Positions 36,977 through 45,870 are shown, counted from the first letter of the stretch. The stretch is DNA of 64,000 nucleotides from Spongiihabitans sp965206355 (GCA_965206355.1 OZ242212.1:744001-808000); one strand, 5' to 3'. Numbers and translations are program-made. The notes: generated by a model not told the origin, from the letters alone.

Positions 36977-37434
36977 TATTCAATTCCCGCCCTGTCGCTC
37001 ACCTGTCGCCACGTGCTGATTACTTGTGAAGCACAGCTGTGGTTATTGCTTGTCAGCAAACGTAAAGGAATGGTATTATTGATGGTCAAGATTATGGGCA
37101 ATGACGAAACACTAATAATTATTGAAAAACCCATCAAAGTATGAAAAAAGTGATGTGTTGCGGAGTGAGCCTATGGATAAACCGTTGAGAGTGGCACTTG
37201 ATTTTCTGCAAGTACTCGTTCAATTGCGGAGAACAGTACGGGGTTAGCCGGTCAGTCATAAACGCATCGTGTAACAACGGCGCAAGGTTTTTTGCACGGT
37301 TAACAATAAATCTGTATTAACTGTGACATTAGCTGTACAAAATCAAAAACATTGCCAGCCGATACGAGCGCAATCCTCTATTTTAGTTGCCTGCCGCTGA
37401 CAGCCCTTTGCTTCCTCACAGACATTCCTATAAT
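36977..37434. other. Non-coding stretch before MITE copy E and the prophage
   Basis: 458 bp with no gene I can support; only frames under 30 codons with no recognisable product. It may be host DNA or decayed genes next to the prophage end. Confidence 0.4.
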
Positions 37435-37573
37435 GAGACCTTTGCACGAAAGCCATTTCATCTGCATGCTGTGTTAAAAACGTACTCAATCGGTCATTTA
37501 TAAGCATAAACTCCCTCATTCCGTGCGTTTTTGCCTTACCTGAAAGCGAAATCATCTTCCGTGCAAAGGTCTC
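37435..37573 (-). repeat. 139-bp MITE-like element, copy E
   Basis: Same orientation as copies B and D. Flanked by ATAAT on both sides (37430-37434 and 37574-37578). This is the last recognisable host-side feature before the prophage tail genes. It carries a frame open through the element that is not conserved in the other copies. Confidence 0.9.
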
Positions 37574-37812
37574 ATAATAATCAAGGGGCTGTGTTAATTA
37601 GTGTTAGAAATGTAAAGGTAATGGTGTGAAGTGGTTTTGATTGTAGGCCAGTGTTTTCAAGGGATTGAGGGAATTAAGCAGACATTTTGAATGCATTGGC
37701 AAAAGTTGACGTTTGATTGACAAAGTTGGTAGGCGCCTTGACAGATGCTAACCCCTTTCTGAGCAGGTTTAACCGTCCTTTAACGGACATTTAAACAGCG
37801 GCTAAAGCATCA

Positions 37813-38748
37813 TTAACTGGGACTTGTTCCAAAATCGCCGGTATTCTTGTTATTGAATTCCAGAGAGGTCAGCCAACTGTTGTTATCCATTGAGTGCTCA
37901 ACACGGGTGATGATGTATGACTGACCATCGAGATTGAGGCGACTACCAGCAAACAAAACACGACCCGGCAGGGTCAAGCTGCCTTCTGCTGTGCCCTGGT
38001 TGGCGCGAGCCAGTGCGTTTTGAGCAAACACCCGCGCTTCCTCATCATTCTGGAAGTGACCTTGCTTCACTAATACAGGGTTTCCATCCCCAATGGTCAC
38101 CGTCACATTTTTATTGAGTCGGGTATTTTGATATTTGGCTTTGCAGCTTTGGTACAAAGTTGTGCTGGAGTGGGTGATTTCGCTTTTTGTGCATTGGTTA
38201 ATACCCAGGTTAACGGCAGGTGGTGCTATCTCTCTTTGCATGAAATAGAGGGTGGCGTTTTTGATGTTGAATATGCAGCCATGCTCTTTAGCCAAGTGAT
38301 TGAGTAGATTGAGGTCGGATTCATCCACTTGGTCTACATCAATAATAGGCTGGGTGACATCTGACTTGACTTGCAGACCGTGACGCTGGGCAATGGTATC
38401 TGCCAAAGCCGCCAGTGTGGTCTGCTCATAACGTTGGTGACGGCGTTCTTTCAATTCACCACTAAAATCAATGCTGGTGGCAGTGATGGTTAATTCCCGA
38501 TTGTTGCGGATACTGGTTTTTTGCACATAGAACAGGCCGACAAATCGCTGTGCTTGCTTATCGCCCAGGAAAATCTTGATCTGATCGCGGTAGGCAGGTC
38601 GTTTGAACTTGGCGCTGACGGTGATGCTTAATTCGTCGCTTTCATTTTTCTCATTGTCAGTGGCTTGGAGACTGACCAGATAGGGTGCAATGCTATCGGT
38701 GACATCATTGCCATTGGTGATCAAGCGGTATAAGGGTTGTGTTACCAC
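37813..38748 (-). CDS. Phage baseplate hub / late control protein D (P2 gpD-like)
   Basis: P2 gpD-type protein, a gp27-like hub ring of the contractile tail. Seen: LYRLITNGNDVTDSIAPYLV, SLQATDNEKNESDELSITVS, RFVGLFYVQKTSIRNN and a C-terminal PGRVLFAGSRLNLDGQSYII. 311 residues is somewhat shorter than P2 gpD (387). It is the last gene of the tail block, as in P2, and overlaps the X-like gene upstream by 7 nt. Between its stop and the host MITE there are about 240 bp with no gene. Confidence 0.9.
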   Translation of the reverse strand: MVTQPLYRLITNGNDVTDSIAPYLVSLQATDNEKNESDELSITVSAKFKRPAYRDQIKIFLGDKQAQRFVGLFYVQKTSIRNNRELTITATSIDFSGELKERRHQRYEQTTLAALADTIAQRHGLQVKSDVTQPIIDVDQVDESDLNLLNHLAKEHGCIFNIKNATLYFMQREIAPPAVNLGINQCTKSEITHSSTTLYQSCKAKYQNTRLNKNVTVTIGDGNPVLVKQGHFQNDEEARVFAQNALARANQGTAEGSLTLPGRVLFAGSRLNLDGQSYIITRVEHSMDNNSWLTSLEFNNKNTGDFGTSPS

Positions 38749-38933
38749 AAGGTTTCCTCGCTTTTGACAACGGCTTTAGGCGGTAAATGCACAATGTCAC
38801 CGATAGTGAGAAACACCTGAGTTAAATGTGGGTTAGCCTTTTTAACCGCATTGAACTGGCTCAAGTCACTATAGTGTTTTATCACAACCTCATCCAGCCG
38901 CTGGCGTGGCTCTGTCACTTCATACTTTGCCAT
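38742..38933 (-). CDS. Phage tail protein X (P2 gpX-like)
   Basis: Small LysM-like tail protein near the baseplate hub. Seen: AKYEVTEPRQRLDEVVIKHY at the start and VFLTIGDIVHLPPKA near the end, typical of gpX. The ATG at 38933 begins the family sequence; an upstream in-frame ATG adds an unlikely tryptophan-rich leader. It overlaps both the U-like gene and the D-like gene, as in P2 (U-X-D). Confidence 0.87.
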   Translation of the reverse strand: MAKYEVTEPRQRLDEVVIKHYSDLSQFNAVKKANPHLTQVFLTIGDIVHLPPKAVVKSEETLW

Positions 38934-39291
38934 GAACCACCACCAAAGAGACTTCAAAGTCTTGTTTAAGGAACTTGCCGTTTTTCAAAAAGTGAGACTC
39001 ATCGGTGTTGACCTCCTGAATCAAAACCGAAGATGCTCGGCCATCATCAAAAGCTAATGTGACAGGTTCTTTCTTTTCGGCCATCAGGTGTAAGTTGTCC
39101 AGGGCGCTGTTGTCGTAGTGGATAAGCTTGCCGGATAAGGTAATAGCCTGTTCATAACGGCCTGTTGCCTGCCAATCATCAAAGTTGTTAATCAGCTTAT
39201 TACTGGCAAAATTAAACGTGGATTGGCGCTTGATATTGGACAGATTTACGCCCTGGCTTTCAAAAGTAAAATCACCCAGTGAACATAGCAT
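38920..39291 (-). CDS. Phage tail protein U (P2 gpU-like)
   Basis: Tail completion/terminator-like protein of P2-type contractile tails. Seen: MLCSLGDFTFESQGVNLSNI, QATGRYEQAITLSGKLIHYD and SVLIQEVNTDESHFLKNGKF, matching gpU. 123 residues against 159 in P2, within the range of shorter homologues. It follows the tape measure gene immediately and overlaps X. Confidence 0.88.
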   Translation of the reverse strand: MLCSLGDFTFESQGVNLSNIKRQSTFNFASNKLINNFDDWQATGRYEQAITLSGKLIHYDNSALDNLHLMAEKKEPVTLAFDDGRASSVLIQEVNTDESHFLKNGKFLKQDFEVSLVVVHGKV

Positions 39292-41412
39292 TTAGATCAC
39301 CTCATCACTCAAAGACGTACCACGGTATTTGCTTTTCTGACGCAGACCATTGGCAATAGCACGTTCTACATCTACATTGCTGGATGGATTATTAACCACC
39401 ACATCGACGGTAATATCTTGGTTTACCGTGTGATTAGCCGCCTGTTTAACCGCAGAATTTGGCACATTAAAGTCCACGACAGGCGGTTGGGTAGGATTGG
39501 CAGCGGCCAATTGAGATGCCATGATCACGGATGCTGCTACGGGGATAGCGGCTTTTTTATGCAATGTGCCACGATATTTAGTTGATGTGTCACCACCAAA
39601 CAGTCCGCCAATTTTGTCACTGACCCAGCCAAGCACTTTTGCACCGGCATAAAGCGGAAAGAACGCTACCTTAAATGCACCGGCCAAAACTGCCCCGAAT
39701 TTCTCGCCGGTTGAGGCAAACCCTGTGAACTTGTCTTCAGCCATTGCAATTGGCTCAAAGAGTTTTCCAAGCCAGCCAAAAACTGCTTTAAACGCATTAA
39801 TAACGGGAGAAAATGCAGAAGCTAGGGCAGAAAACAAGGGTTTTATAGGTGCAAAGCCTGCCGAAAATCCATCCCAAACCCCGCCCATAAAGGCTTTTAT
39901 GGGTTGCCAGAATTTGTAGATCAAAGCTGCCCCGACCACAATGCCAGTAATCGCCGCACCCACAGGGTTAAGCATAAAAGCGATACCAAAAGCGCGAACG
40001 GCCAATGCCGCACTTTTAAAACCACCACCCAAAAATCGTAATGCCTTACCCCAGGTCACACTGGCGGCAGCCGCTTTTAGGCTGGAAAACCGTGATGCCA
40101 TTGCGGCAACATCAAAGCCCGAAATACCGGCAACCGCTGTCCAGTAGTTTTTGGCGAGTGTTAACTTGGAAAAACTCAATGCCATGCTGGCCAGCTTCGC
40201 TGTCTTGAGGGCAATCAATGTGCCTGCAACCGCAAAGGTCACACCCATGATGGTGGGGATAAGAAAACTGGCTTTTTCATCAACCCAGGCTAAGCCCCTG
40301 GCGACAACACCAATTGTGCGGGCAAAGCCGTTAAATACAGGCTCCAGACTTTTACCCACTGTGTAAGTCAAGTAAGAGAACGCATTGCCCAGCTTTTCAA
40401 GTCCCTGGCCTCTATCCATCGCCATCGCCATCTGCTCAGCCTTGCTGACGCCACCTTCCATAGATTTGCTCATGTAATCCGTAGATTTTCGCAGCTTATC
40501 CGTCTTATCAATCATCGACGTTAAAAACTTGGCGGCTTCCGTACCTCCCAATGCCTCAGCTAATTCGACATTTTCAGATAAATCCATATCACCATACTGA
40601 TTTTTGATCATTTCCAGTATGTCAGCAAACGGTAGCATCTTGCCCGCAGAATCGGTAAAATCCATGCCCAGTTTTTCTTGTGCCTTGCCTGCGCTATTCA
40701 GAAAAGCCCGATAACCCGTAGCCGCCTCATTGGCCGTGGCATAGGTTTCCTTTGCCATACCGATTACGGCAAACTGCTCAGCCATTGAAATACCCATTGC
40801 TGTAGCCGTGCCGCCTAAATTGGATAGCCCTTGGGATAGATCAGAACCATCGGTGCGGAATGACTCCACCGCAGCTGCTACTGCGCCGCTAAACTTATTA
40901 CCAAACTCCACATCACTACCAAAGTCCTGGCGAAAAATACCGTAACCCAAGGACATGAGCTTGGTCATCTCACCTACGCTTGCTTTTGTGGCAACAGCCG
41001 TTGTTGCCGCAAGCTTGGTAAATTGTCGGACACCATCCTCACTGAGTGAACTGATGCCACTTTTAATGTCATAAGAGGCACGCACAAAGGCTGGTGCACT
41101 GATCTGGCCAAACTTCAAAGCCATTTCCTGCCCGGCTTTGGTGATACTTTTAATGCCTTTTTCACTGATTTTTAGCGATGCCAGTTCGCCTTGAGCCTTT
41201 AAAACTTTAGATGCACCACCATAGGCTTTGCCTAGCGCATAGCCACTGGCTGCCAAGGCCAGTACCGAATTGCGCGTTTCAGCAAACTTGCCTTTTAGCG
41301 CATCCAGTTTGCCATCAATCGACTTGATGTTATTGCCAGCACCCTTGGTTGCCGCAACAAACGATGAGTGCAACTTACCGCTAATTGTAAACTTGAAATC
41401 AGTACCGGCCAT
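39292..41412 (-). CDS. Phage tail tape measure protein
   Basis: Determines tail length (P2 gpT role). Seen: 706 residues; N-terminal MAGTDFKFTISGKLHSSFVA, a TP901-type core (GVRQFTKLAATTAVATKASV, DGSDLSQGLSNLGGTATAMG), hydrophobic segments in the middle (IVVGAALIYKF and neighbours) and a Gly/Ala-rich helical composition. The ATG at 41412 is chosen: it overlaps the TGA of the E' frame (TGATG), so translation is coupled to the tail chaperone. Position after E/E' and before U is canonical. Confidence 0.9.
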   Translation of the reverse strand: MAGTDFKFTISGKLHSSFVAATKGAGNNIKSIDGKLDALKGKFAETRNSVLALAASGYALGKAYGGASKVLKAQGELASLKISEKGIKSITKAGQEMALKFGQISAPAFVRASYDIKSGISSLSEDGVRQFTKLAATTAVATKASVGEMTKLMSLGYGIFRQDFGSDVEFGNKFSGAVAAAVESFRTDGSDLSQGLSNLGGTATAMGISMAEQFAVIGMAKETYATANEAATGYRAFLNSAGKAQEKLGMDFTDSAGKMLPFADILEMIKNQYGDMDLSENVELAEALGGTEAAKFLTSMIDKTDKLRKSTDYMSKSMEGGVSKAEQMAMAMDRGQGLEKLGNAFSYLTYTVGKSLEPVFNGFARTIGVVARGLAWVDEKASFLIPTIMGVTFAVAGTLIALKTAKLASMALSFSKLTLAKNYWTAVAGISGFDVAAMASRFSSLKAAAASVTWGKALRFLGGGFKSAALAVRAFGIAFMLNPVGAAITGIVVGAALIYKFWQPIKAFMGGVWDGFSAGFAPIKPLFSALASAFSPVINAFKAVFGWLGKLFEPIAMAEDKFTGFASTGEKFGAVLAGAFKVAFFPLYAGAKVLGWVSDKIGGLFGGDTSTKYRGTLHKKAAIPVAASVIMASQLAAANPTQPPVVDFNVPNSAVKQAANHTVNQDITVDVVVNNPSSNVDVERAIANGLRQKSKYRGTSLSDEVI

Positions 41413-41555
41413 CAATCCACCAAGTCTTTTGATAGTTCAAAAAAATGATTAAATTCTGACAGAGACATATCCAAACAATCATTAAAACCAAAACCCAACC
41501 GCATTGAAATCATTGCTATTGGGTTAAGGAATCCCTGCCAGTCAATTACAAAAAA
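41412..41555 (-). CDS. Tail assembly chaperone extension E' (made by -1 frameshift)
   Basis: Seen: gene E ends with the slippery heptamer T TTT TTG (41555 down to 41549) followed at once by TAA. In the -1 frame, reading continues as VIDWQGFLNPIAMISMRLGF and ends ELSKDLVD at a TGA overlapping the tape measure ATG. The 45-residue extension would give an E+E' protein of about 126 residues. Known: P2 gpE+E' is made by -1 shifting on the same heptamer. No independent start codon with ribosome site is needed. Confidence is high for the arrangement, not for efficiency. Confidence 0.85.
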   Translation of the reverse strand, partial: FFVIDWQGFLNPIAMISMRLGFGFNDCLDMSLSEFNHFFELSKDLVD

Positions 41556-41791
41556 CTTTCAGTCGCCTTGGCCAGTTTAAGATAGTCAGCGTACTTAAGT
41601 GCATTCAATTCATCCGCGGTCATTTGGGTGAGCGCAGACGTTATCATGACTTGCCGCTCCTCCAGATTTTCAATGTCATAAAAGCTGCGCACATCGCGTA
41701 GCATAGGCTCTCTGACCGTTATTTTTTGACCCGTAGACAGATCAACAATCATTGTTCCAGTTGGGTTTTCAATCTCAACTTTATCGCTCAT
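41546..41791 (-). CDS. Phage tail assembly chaperone E (P2 gpE-like)
   Basis: Short tail chaperone that helps tape measure folding. Seen: 81 residues with TGQKITVREPMLRDVRSFYD and EERQVMITSALTQMTADEL, typical of gpE. It ends in ATESFL at the shift site described for E'. It lies between FII (24 bp away) and the tape measure gene. Confidence 0.88.
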   Translation of the reverse strand: MSDKVEIENPTGTMIVDLSTGQKITVREPMLRDVRSFYDIENLEERQVMITSALTQMTADELNALKYADYLKLAKATESFL

Positions 41792-41815
41792 TTTAAAATA
41801 CCTTTTTAGTGATTA

Positions 41816-42310
41816 TTACAGTACGTGACTGCGAACTTTTTCCAGCAGGTCAACGCCTTGAATGCGGGCAATCATGTTGTCCACATCCAGCATGCACTGC
41901 TCAACGCCATTAATTTCCAGTGAGTAAAAATCCAGATAGACTTTGACCTTACGCTCTGCTTCCTTGCCGGTTTCCCAATTGCCATCGTCCACATCCACAC
42001 CGCCTTTTAAGGTGGCAATCACCGGATAGTCCTGCCCCTTTTGGGTGATACTGCCTTTGGTCACAAAGGTGGGTGGTTTGCTCAGGCTGTTAGCCGCTTT
42101 GTAAACAGAAGCATGGTATTCGCTGAGCGTGATCTCAGCCTCCATTGCTTTAAATACGCCGGTAGCTACAGAGCGTTCAAACCCGCCTGCGCTGATGGTC
42201 TCGCGCATCTGCTCCACTTTGGGTAGGGCAATTTGCTTGGCAGTGCCAAGTAAGCCAATGCCGTCAATAAACACGGTCATGGCTGATAAATATTGTGGTA
42301 CATGCTTCAT
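41816..42310 (-). CDS. Phage major tail tube protein FII
   Basis: Forms the inner tube of the contractile tail. Seen: 164 residues with MTVFIDGIGLLGTAKQIALP, MEAEITLSEYHASVYKAANS and VKVYLDFYSLEINGVEQCML, matching P2 FII (172 residues). Its ATG overlaps the FI stop, so sheath and tube are translationally coupled. Confidence 0.93.
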   Translation of the reverse strand: MKHVPQYLSAMTVFIDGIGLLGTAKQIALPKVEQMRETISAGGFERSVATGVFKAMEAEITLSEYHASVYKAANSLSKPPTFVTKGSITQKGQDYPVIATLKGGVDVDDGNWETGKEAERKVKVYLDFYSLEINGVEQCMLDVDNMIARIQGVDLLEKVRSHVL

Positions 42311-43416
42311 TATTCACTCTCCCCGTTGATGTAGTTAATCAGTACATCGTTCCAGTTATCCGAGTACACCAATTCGATGTTCAACTCACGTACACTGGGC
42401 ATATCGCCAACTCGTGCCGTTAAATAAAATTTGCCCGCAGTCACGGTAGCCTTGGTGTTTTTCTCTGGGTCAAAAAATACATCAAAGCCGATCACCACGT
42501 CGTTGCCCTTGAGTTCATTCATAAACTCAATCACCGATTGACGTACCCATAGCAGCTCGTTAGCTTCACGATCACGCGCCCACTTGGAGGCTTCCATAAT
42601 GGCTGTCAATAAACGTTGGAAGGTACGCATCCGATCCAGACTTTGCCAGATAGGATCAATATGCGTGGTTTCAAAACCATAGGTACGCCAGCCCACATCT
42701 CGCAGAATGGTCGCAACACCTTTCTGACGCATACGCCGTGCTTCGCATTCGGTACCGTCCAGGTATTCAATCACTCGACCCTCATCACTCACACCGCTAA
42801 CGCCTTTTACTGCACGATTAGAATGTGACTTAGCCCAGCCAAAGGGTTTTGCATCCCAGTAAGCCATAATGCCTGCAAACAAAGCCGAGGCCGGTACCGT
42901 GACACCATCAGCCGTATAGCTGCCGTGGGTTAGTAGCGCGGCATTGGTGCCATAGTTTTCACTCCAGTCCACCACACCGGCTTCATCATCACTGGTGTTA
43001 TCAATCAATGCGGTTGCCCACAGGCTTGAGGCCAGTGCATCCAGCTTACTGCCGACTTGCAGATCGGTGCTGAGTTCAGGAGCCAGCAACAAGCCACCTT
43101 TCAGCGATAGGCCGGTTAAACCTTCACAGCGTTTGAATAAATCCAGCGCATCCAATAACTGATCTTCACTGGCCAGGTTCAACACCATTGGACAATTCAC
43201 CCCTTGCAGGGCAATGCCTTTTAAGCTGTTTTCCAGTACGCTTTCGATATTTTCAGTCTCCAAAAATGTCAGGGCATCTTCGGCGTTATTGAATTTATGC
43301 AGGCCGTGGTGATTATCAGCAATACCTGCCAGTGCCACCACTGTGGTTGATTTCACTGTAATAGGCCGTGCGGCCTCGGCAGAGATATTGCCGTTAATAC
43401 CAAAATTTAAATCCAT
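42310..43416 (-). CDS. Phage tail sheath protein FI
   Basis: Contractile sheath subunit. Seen: 368 residues with ITVKSTTVVALAGIADNHHG, DVGWRTYGFETTHIDPIWQS, and a conserved C-terminal part (MPSVRELNIELVYSDNW). Length is close to P2 FI (396). Located between the NlpC/P60-like gene and the tube gene. Confidence 0.93.
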   Translation of the reverse strand: MDLNFGINGNISAEAARPITVKSTTVVALAGIADNHHGLHKFNNAEDALTFLETENIESVLENSLKGIALQGVNCPMVLNLASEDQLLDALDLFKRCEGLTGLSLKGGLLLAPELSTDLQVGSKLDALASSLWATALIDNTSDDEAGVVDWSENYGTNAALLTHGSYTADGVTVPASALFAGIMAYWDAKPFGWAKSHSNRAVKGVSGVSDEGRVIEYLDGTECEARRMRQKGVATILRDVGWRTYGFETTHIDPIWQSLDRMRTFQRLLTAIMEASKWARDREANELLWVRQSVIEFMNELKGNDVVIGFDVFFDPEKNTKATVTAGKFYLTARVGDMPSVRELNIELVYSDNWNDVLINYINGESE

Positions 43417-43428
43417 CGTGATACCCTC

Positions 43429-43878
43429 TTAAGTTGTTTCTTGTTTCATATTCAGCGCCGTAAATAAATCCTGCGGGCTATATTGATGGGGACGCGCAAA
43501 GCCCAAAGCCTCGGCGCAAAACTCCGAGCAGAAATACTTGTTTTTGCTGTGTCGGTTCAGCGACATTAACTGGCTAAGCAGAATGCCTTTAAAGTCATAA
43601 TGCGCCGGATAATGGTTGATAAAAAACTGTCCCAGCTTGTCCATATCAAGACGGTCTGATGCATCGACCAGCGTCCAGTTATCCGCTTTGAAATAGGACT
43701 TTGGGATCACCTTATAACGGACACCACCATCGCGGGGACTGGATGAAACCAGCCCGATAGACAGCCCATCTTTATGCAAACAAACCAACTCAACGTGGGA
43801 ATAAATGGATTGCGTCCACCAGCGGATGATGCGATCAATCCAGGTGCCTTTGCCTTTATAAAAAGCCAGTTTAAGCAT
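43429..43878 (-). CDS. NlpC/P60-superfamily (YiiX-like) papain-fold protein
   Basis: Seen: 149 residues; FYKGKGTWIDRIIRWWTQSI then YSHVELVCL (candidate His), and a C-terminal YFCSEFCAEALG with the candidate catalytic Cys, an order typical of permuted YiiX/YebB-like papain folds. The family includes peptidases, amidases and acyltransferases. Here it lies between the tail fibre cluster and the sheath gene, overlapping the gene upstream by 8 nt. A role in tail-associated cell-wall or lipid cleavage, or as moron cargo, is inference. No signal peptide. Confidence 0.65.
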   Translation of the reverse strand: MLKLAFYKGKGTWIDRIIRWWTQSIYSHVELVCLHKDGLSIGLVSSSPRDGGVRYKVIPKSYFKADNWTLVDASDRLDMDKLGQFFINHYPAHYDFKGILLSQLMSLNRHSKNKYFCSEFCAEALGFARPHQYSPQDLFTALNMKQETT

Positions 43879-44446
43879 TGTGCTCTCCTAATAGCTGTTG
43901 CAATTGTTGAGAGGCTTGCGTTTGCAGATCATCCAACAAAGCAGCTAAGGTATTTTCACTGCGCTTGGATTCGATAGCATCAAGTGCCGCTGACTCCATG
44001 CCATCAATGATGGCCACCGCTGTAGCCAGTGCTTGACCTTTGGCGGCTTGCTTTTGGGCTAACTCTTGTGGGGTTTCGCTTTTGCCGCGCTTATCACATT
44101 CAGCTTGCAAGATGGCTATATCAGCATCGGATGCGGTGTTGGCAATGACACGTTGGGCGCGTTGAAATTTATCATTCCAGCCTGCTACTTTATATTGATC
44201 GGCGTAGCCTGTGAGTTTGGCGCGGACACCGGCCGAGAATTCATAGACTTTTAGTTTCGCTGACTGTTTCAAATCTTCAACGGTTTTTTCTGGCTTAACC
44301 CAACCATCTTCTGATTTAATGAACCCAATATTAAGCGGTGTTTGTGAACTGACTAGACTCTCATTTCTTAGCGCCAAATCTTCTTCATTAACCGTACCTG
44401 TAACGGTTGCAATAATTTGGTCATCTTTAGCTATATAGTGAAACAT
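43871..44446 (-). CDS. Tail-fibre-associated protein of unknown function
   Basis: Not recognised with certainty. 191 residues; an N-terminal beta-rich part (FHYIAKDDQIIATVTGTVNE) followed by a long alanine-rich helical stretch with heptad character (QELAQKQAAKGQALATAVAI to the end). It directly follows the fibre gene on this strand with no gap, the place where tail fibre assembly chaperones usually sit, so a chaperone or fibre-binding role is possible. Confidence 0.6.
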   Translation of the reverse strand: MFHYIAKDDQIIATVTGTVNEEDLALRNESLVSSQTPLNIGFIKSEDGWVKPEKTVEDLKQSAKLKVYEFSAGVRAKLTGYADQYKVAGWNDKFQRAQRVIANTASDADIAILQAECDKRGKSETPQELAQKQAAKGQALATAVAIIDGMESAALDAIESKRSENTLAALLDDLQTQASQQLQQLLGEHNA

Positions 44447-45244
44447 TTATTTTCTCGCGATGACAATGTAAGAACCGTGGATATTGTAAGAAGCCGCAGT
44501 ATGGACACGGGTGGTTCTGGAAGTCCCTGTATAGTCATAATTAGCGTGGTAACTAGTGCCATCCGTTGCCTTCATGAACCACATAAAGTAACAATCTGCC
44601 TCAACAAACCCAGAAGGGATAGGGATTGTGTAATTTTCGCCACAATTTCCTGTTAAAATTACCAAGTTGTTTTTTTTAAGATATTCAACATGTTGATGGT
44701 TTGCATTCGCACGCTCTGACAATAATTCAGAAATTTGGGTTGGGTTAATGGCTACATCTGTAGCTGTGCCTGCCGTTATTTCTGCCTGTGTGGCAATACG
44801 AATCAATCCGCTTTGACTATCTGTTGCTGGTATTAACCAAGTATCTTGTAGCTCTGATACCGTGACATAATCACTGGCTTTAAATACCACCTCACCAGGT
44901 TCGCCAGTGACCGCTGCCTTAATCGTCACCATGCCGCCAATGCCACCGGCCAGTGCAATTTTAGGCGTGGGTGTGTTCACCACGATCTGATCGGTGTTAT
45001 CAATAATGGCAATACTGTGCAGATAGCGGTTAAAGTCCTGCTCAATCGGTAACTCCGCCACAAAGGTCAATACCCCGTTGTTATCGTAATAACTGGTTTC
45101 AATATCATCGGTGTAAAAAGTGCCCGGTGTGGTGGAATCGTGCGTGGTCGCACCAATCAAAGCATACCGTGTTGCCGTGTTTTTTAATGTGCTGTTCAGC
45201 AGGGCGAGGCCATGCTGCGTAGCAACCGCAGTTAAAGATTCCAT
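44447..45244 (-). CDS. Phage tail fibre protein (P2 gpH-like N-terminus)
   Basis: Host-recognition fibre. Seen: N-terminal GLALLNSTLKNTATRYALIG and the conserved FVAELPIEQDFNRYLHSIAI stretch of P2 gpH/DUF3751-type fibres, a middle NPTQISELLSERANANHQHV repeat-like stem, and a beta-rich tip ending in YNIHGSYIVIARK. 265 residues is short compared with P2 gpH (669), so the shaft is reduced. It overlaps gpI upstream by 13 nt. Confidence 0.82.
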   Translation of the reverse strand: MESLTAVATQHGLALLNSTLKNTATRYALIGATTHDSTTPGTFYTDDIETSYYDNNGVLTFVAELPIEQDFNRYLHSIAIIDNTDQIVVNTPTPKIALAGGIGGMVTIKAAVTGEPGEVVFKASDYVTVSELQDTWLIPATDSQSGLIRIATQAEITAGTATDVAINPTQISELLSERANANHQHVEYLKKNNLVILTGNCGENYTIPIPSGFVEADCYFMWFMKATDGTSYHANYDYTGTSRTTRVHTAASYNIHGSYIVIARK

Positions 45245-45870
45245 TGCATAGCTCCTGTCAGGTTAACGTGGGTCTTGCCTGTCATTGCAAGGGTTGAATG
45301 TGGATAAATGGATAAGTGCATACCGCAAGCGATATTGGCCTGCGTTTCACCTTGCATTGCCAATATGGAATCCATTTGAACGGATAAAACCGCTAACGCT
45401 GATTGATTCAATGGCAATGAAGCATCCGGCAAGTCCACATCAAACACGCCCAGGCGACTGCGTAAGTTCTTGGCTTTATTCACCAGAGTGCGGGCGCGGG
45501 AAAATTTACCGGCATCATAGATAGCGCTTTGGTCGGCCTTTAGCGCTACCCTGGCATCGAAATAAAATAGTTTTTTAAACTCGACAATCTGTGCATCATC
45601 AAAGACCGCATCCAGCGCTTTTTGCACGGCATAGACGGTGCCTTTATAGCGATGAATTTCTATTGCAGCGGCAATCAAACGGCGCTGTTCTTCAATGGCC
45701 AGATTGCTGATGTCGATACGCCAACTGGCAGCCAACCAAGGCAACAAGTTTTCCGGGCAGGTCAGCGCGCTGGTATCAATGGGGCGCAAGTCCATTGCCA
45801 GCTTTTCAGCCGCTAAATGATCTACTGCTTGTTCGGTAACTGATGCGTTAAGAGGTAATAAGGTATTCAT
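45232..45870 (-). CDS. Phage baseplate protein I (P2 gpI-like)
   Basis: Baseplate wedge component. Seen: LLPLNASVTEQAVDHLAAEK at the start and LPWLAASWRIDISNLAIEEQ, RRLIAAAIEIHRYKGTVYAV, a strong gpI match. The C-terminal third (MDSILAMQGETQ..., LAMTGKTHVNL) is less conserved with short similar units. Start ATG at 45870 overlaps the TGA of the 78-nt junction module upstream. Confidence 0.9.
   Translation of the reverse strand: MNTLLPLNASVTEQAVDHLAAEKLAMDLRPIDTSALTCPENLLPWLAASWRIDISNLAIEEQRRLIAAAIEIHRYKGTVYAVQKALDAVFDDAQIVEFKKLFYFDARVALKADQSAIYDAGKFSRARTLVNKAKNLRSRLGVFDVDLPDASLPLNQSALAVLSVQMDSILAMQGETQANIACGMHLSIYPHSTLAMTGKTHVNLTGAMQWNL

Noticed and set aside
37586..37600. GGGGCTGTGTTAATT as the end of an intact insertion sequence
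   Set aside because: No matching inverted end or transposase was found in the neighbouring sequence; kept only as an alternative for the prophage boundary.
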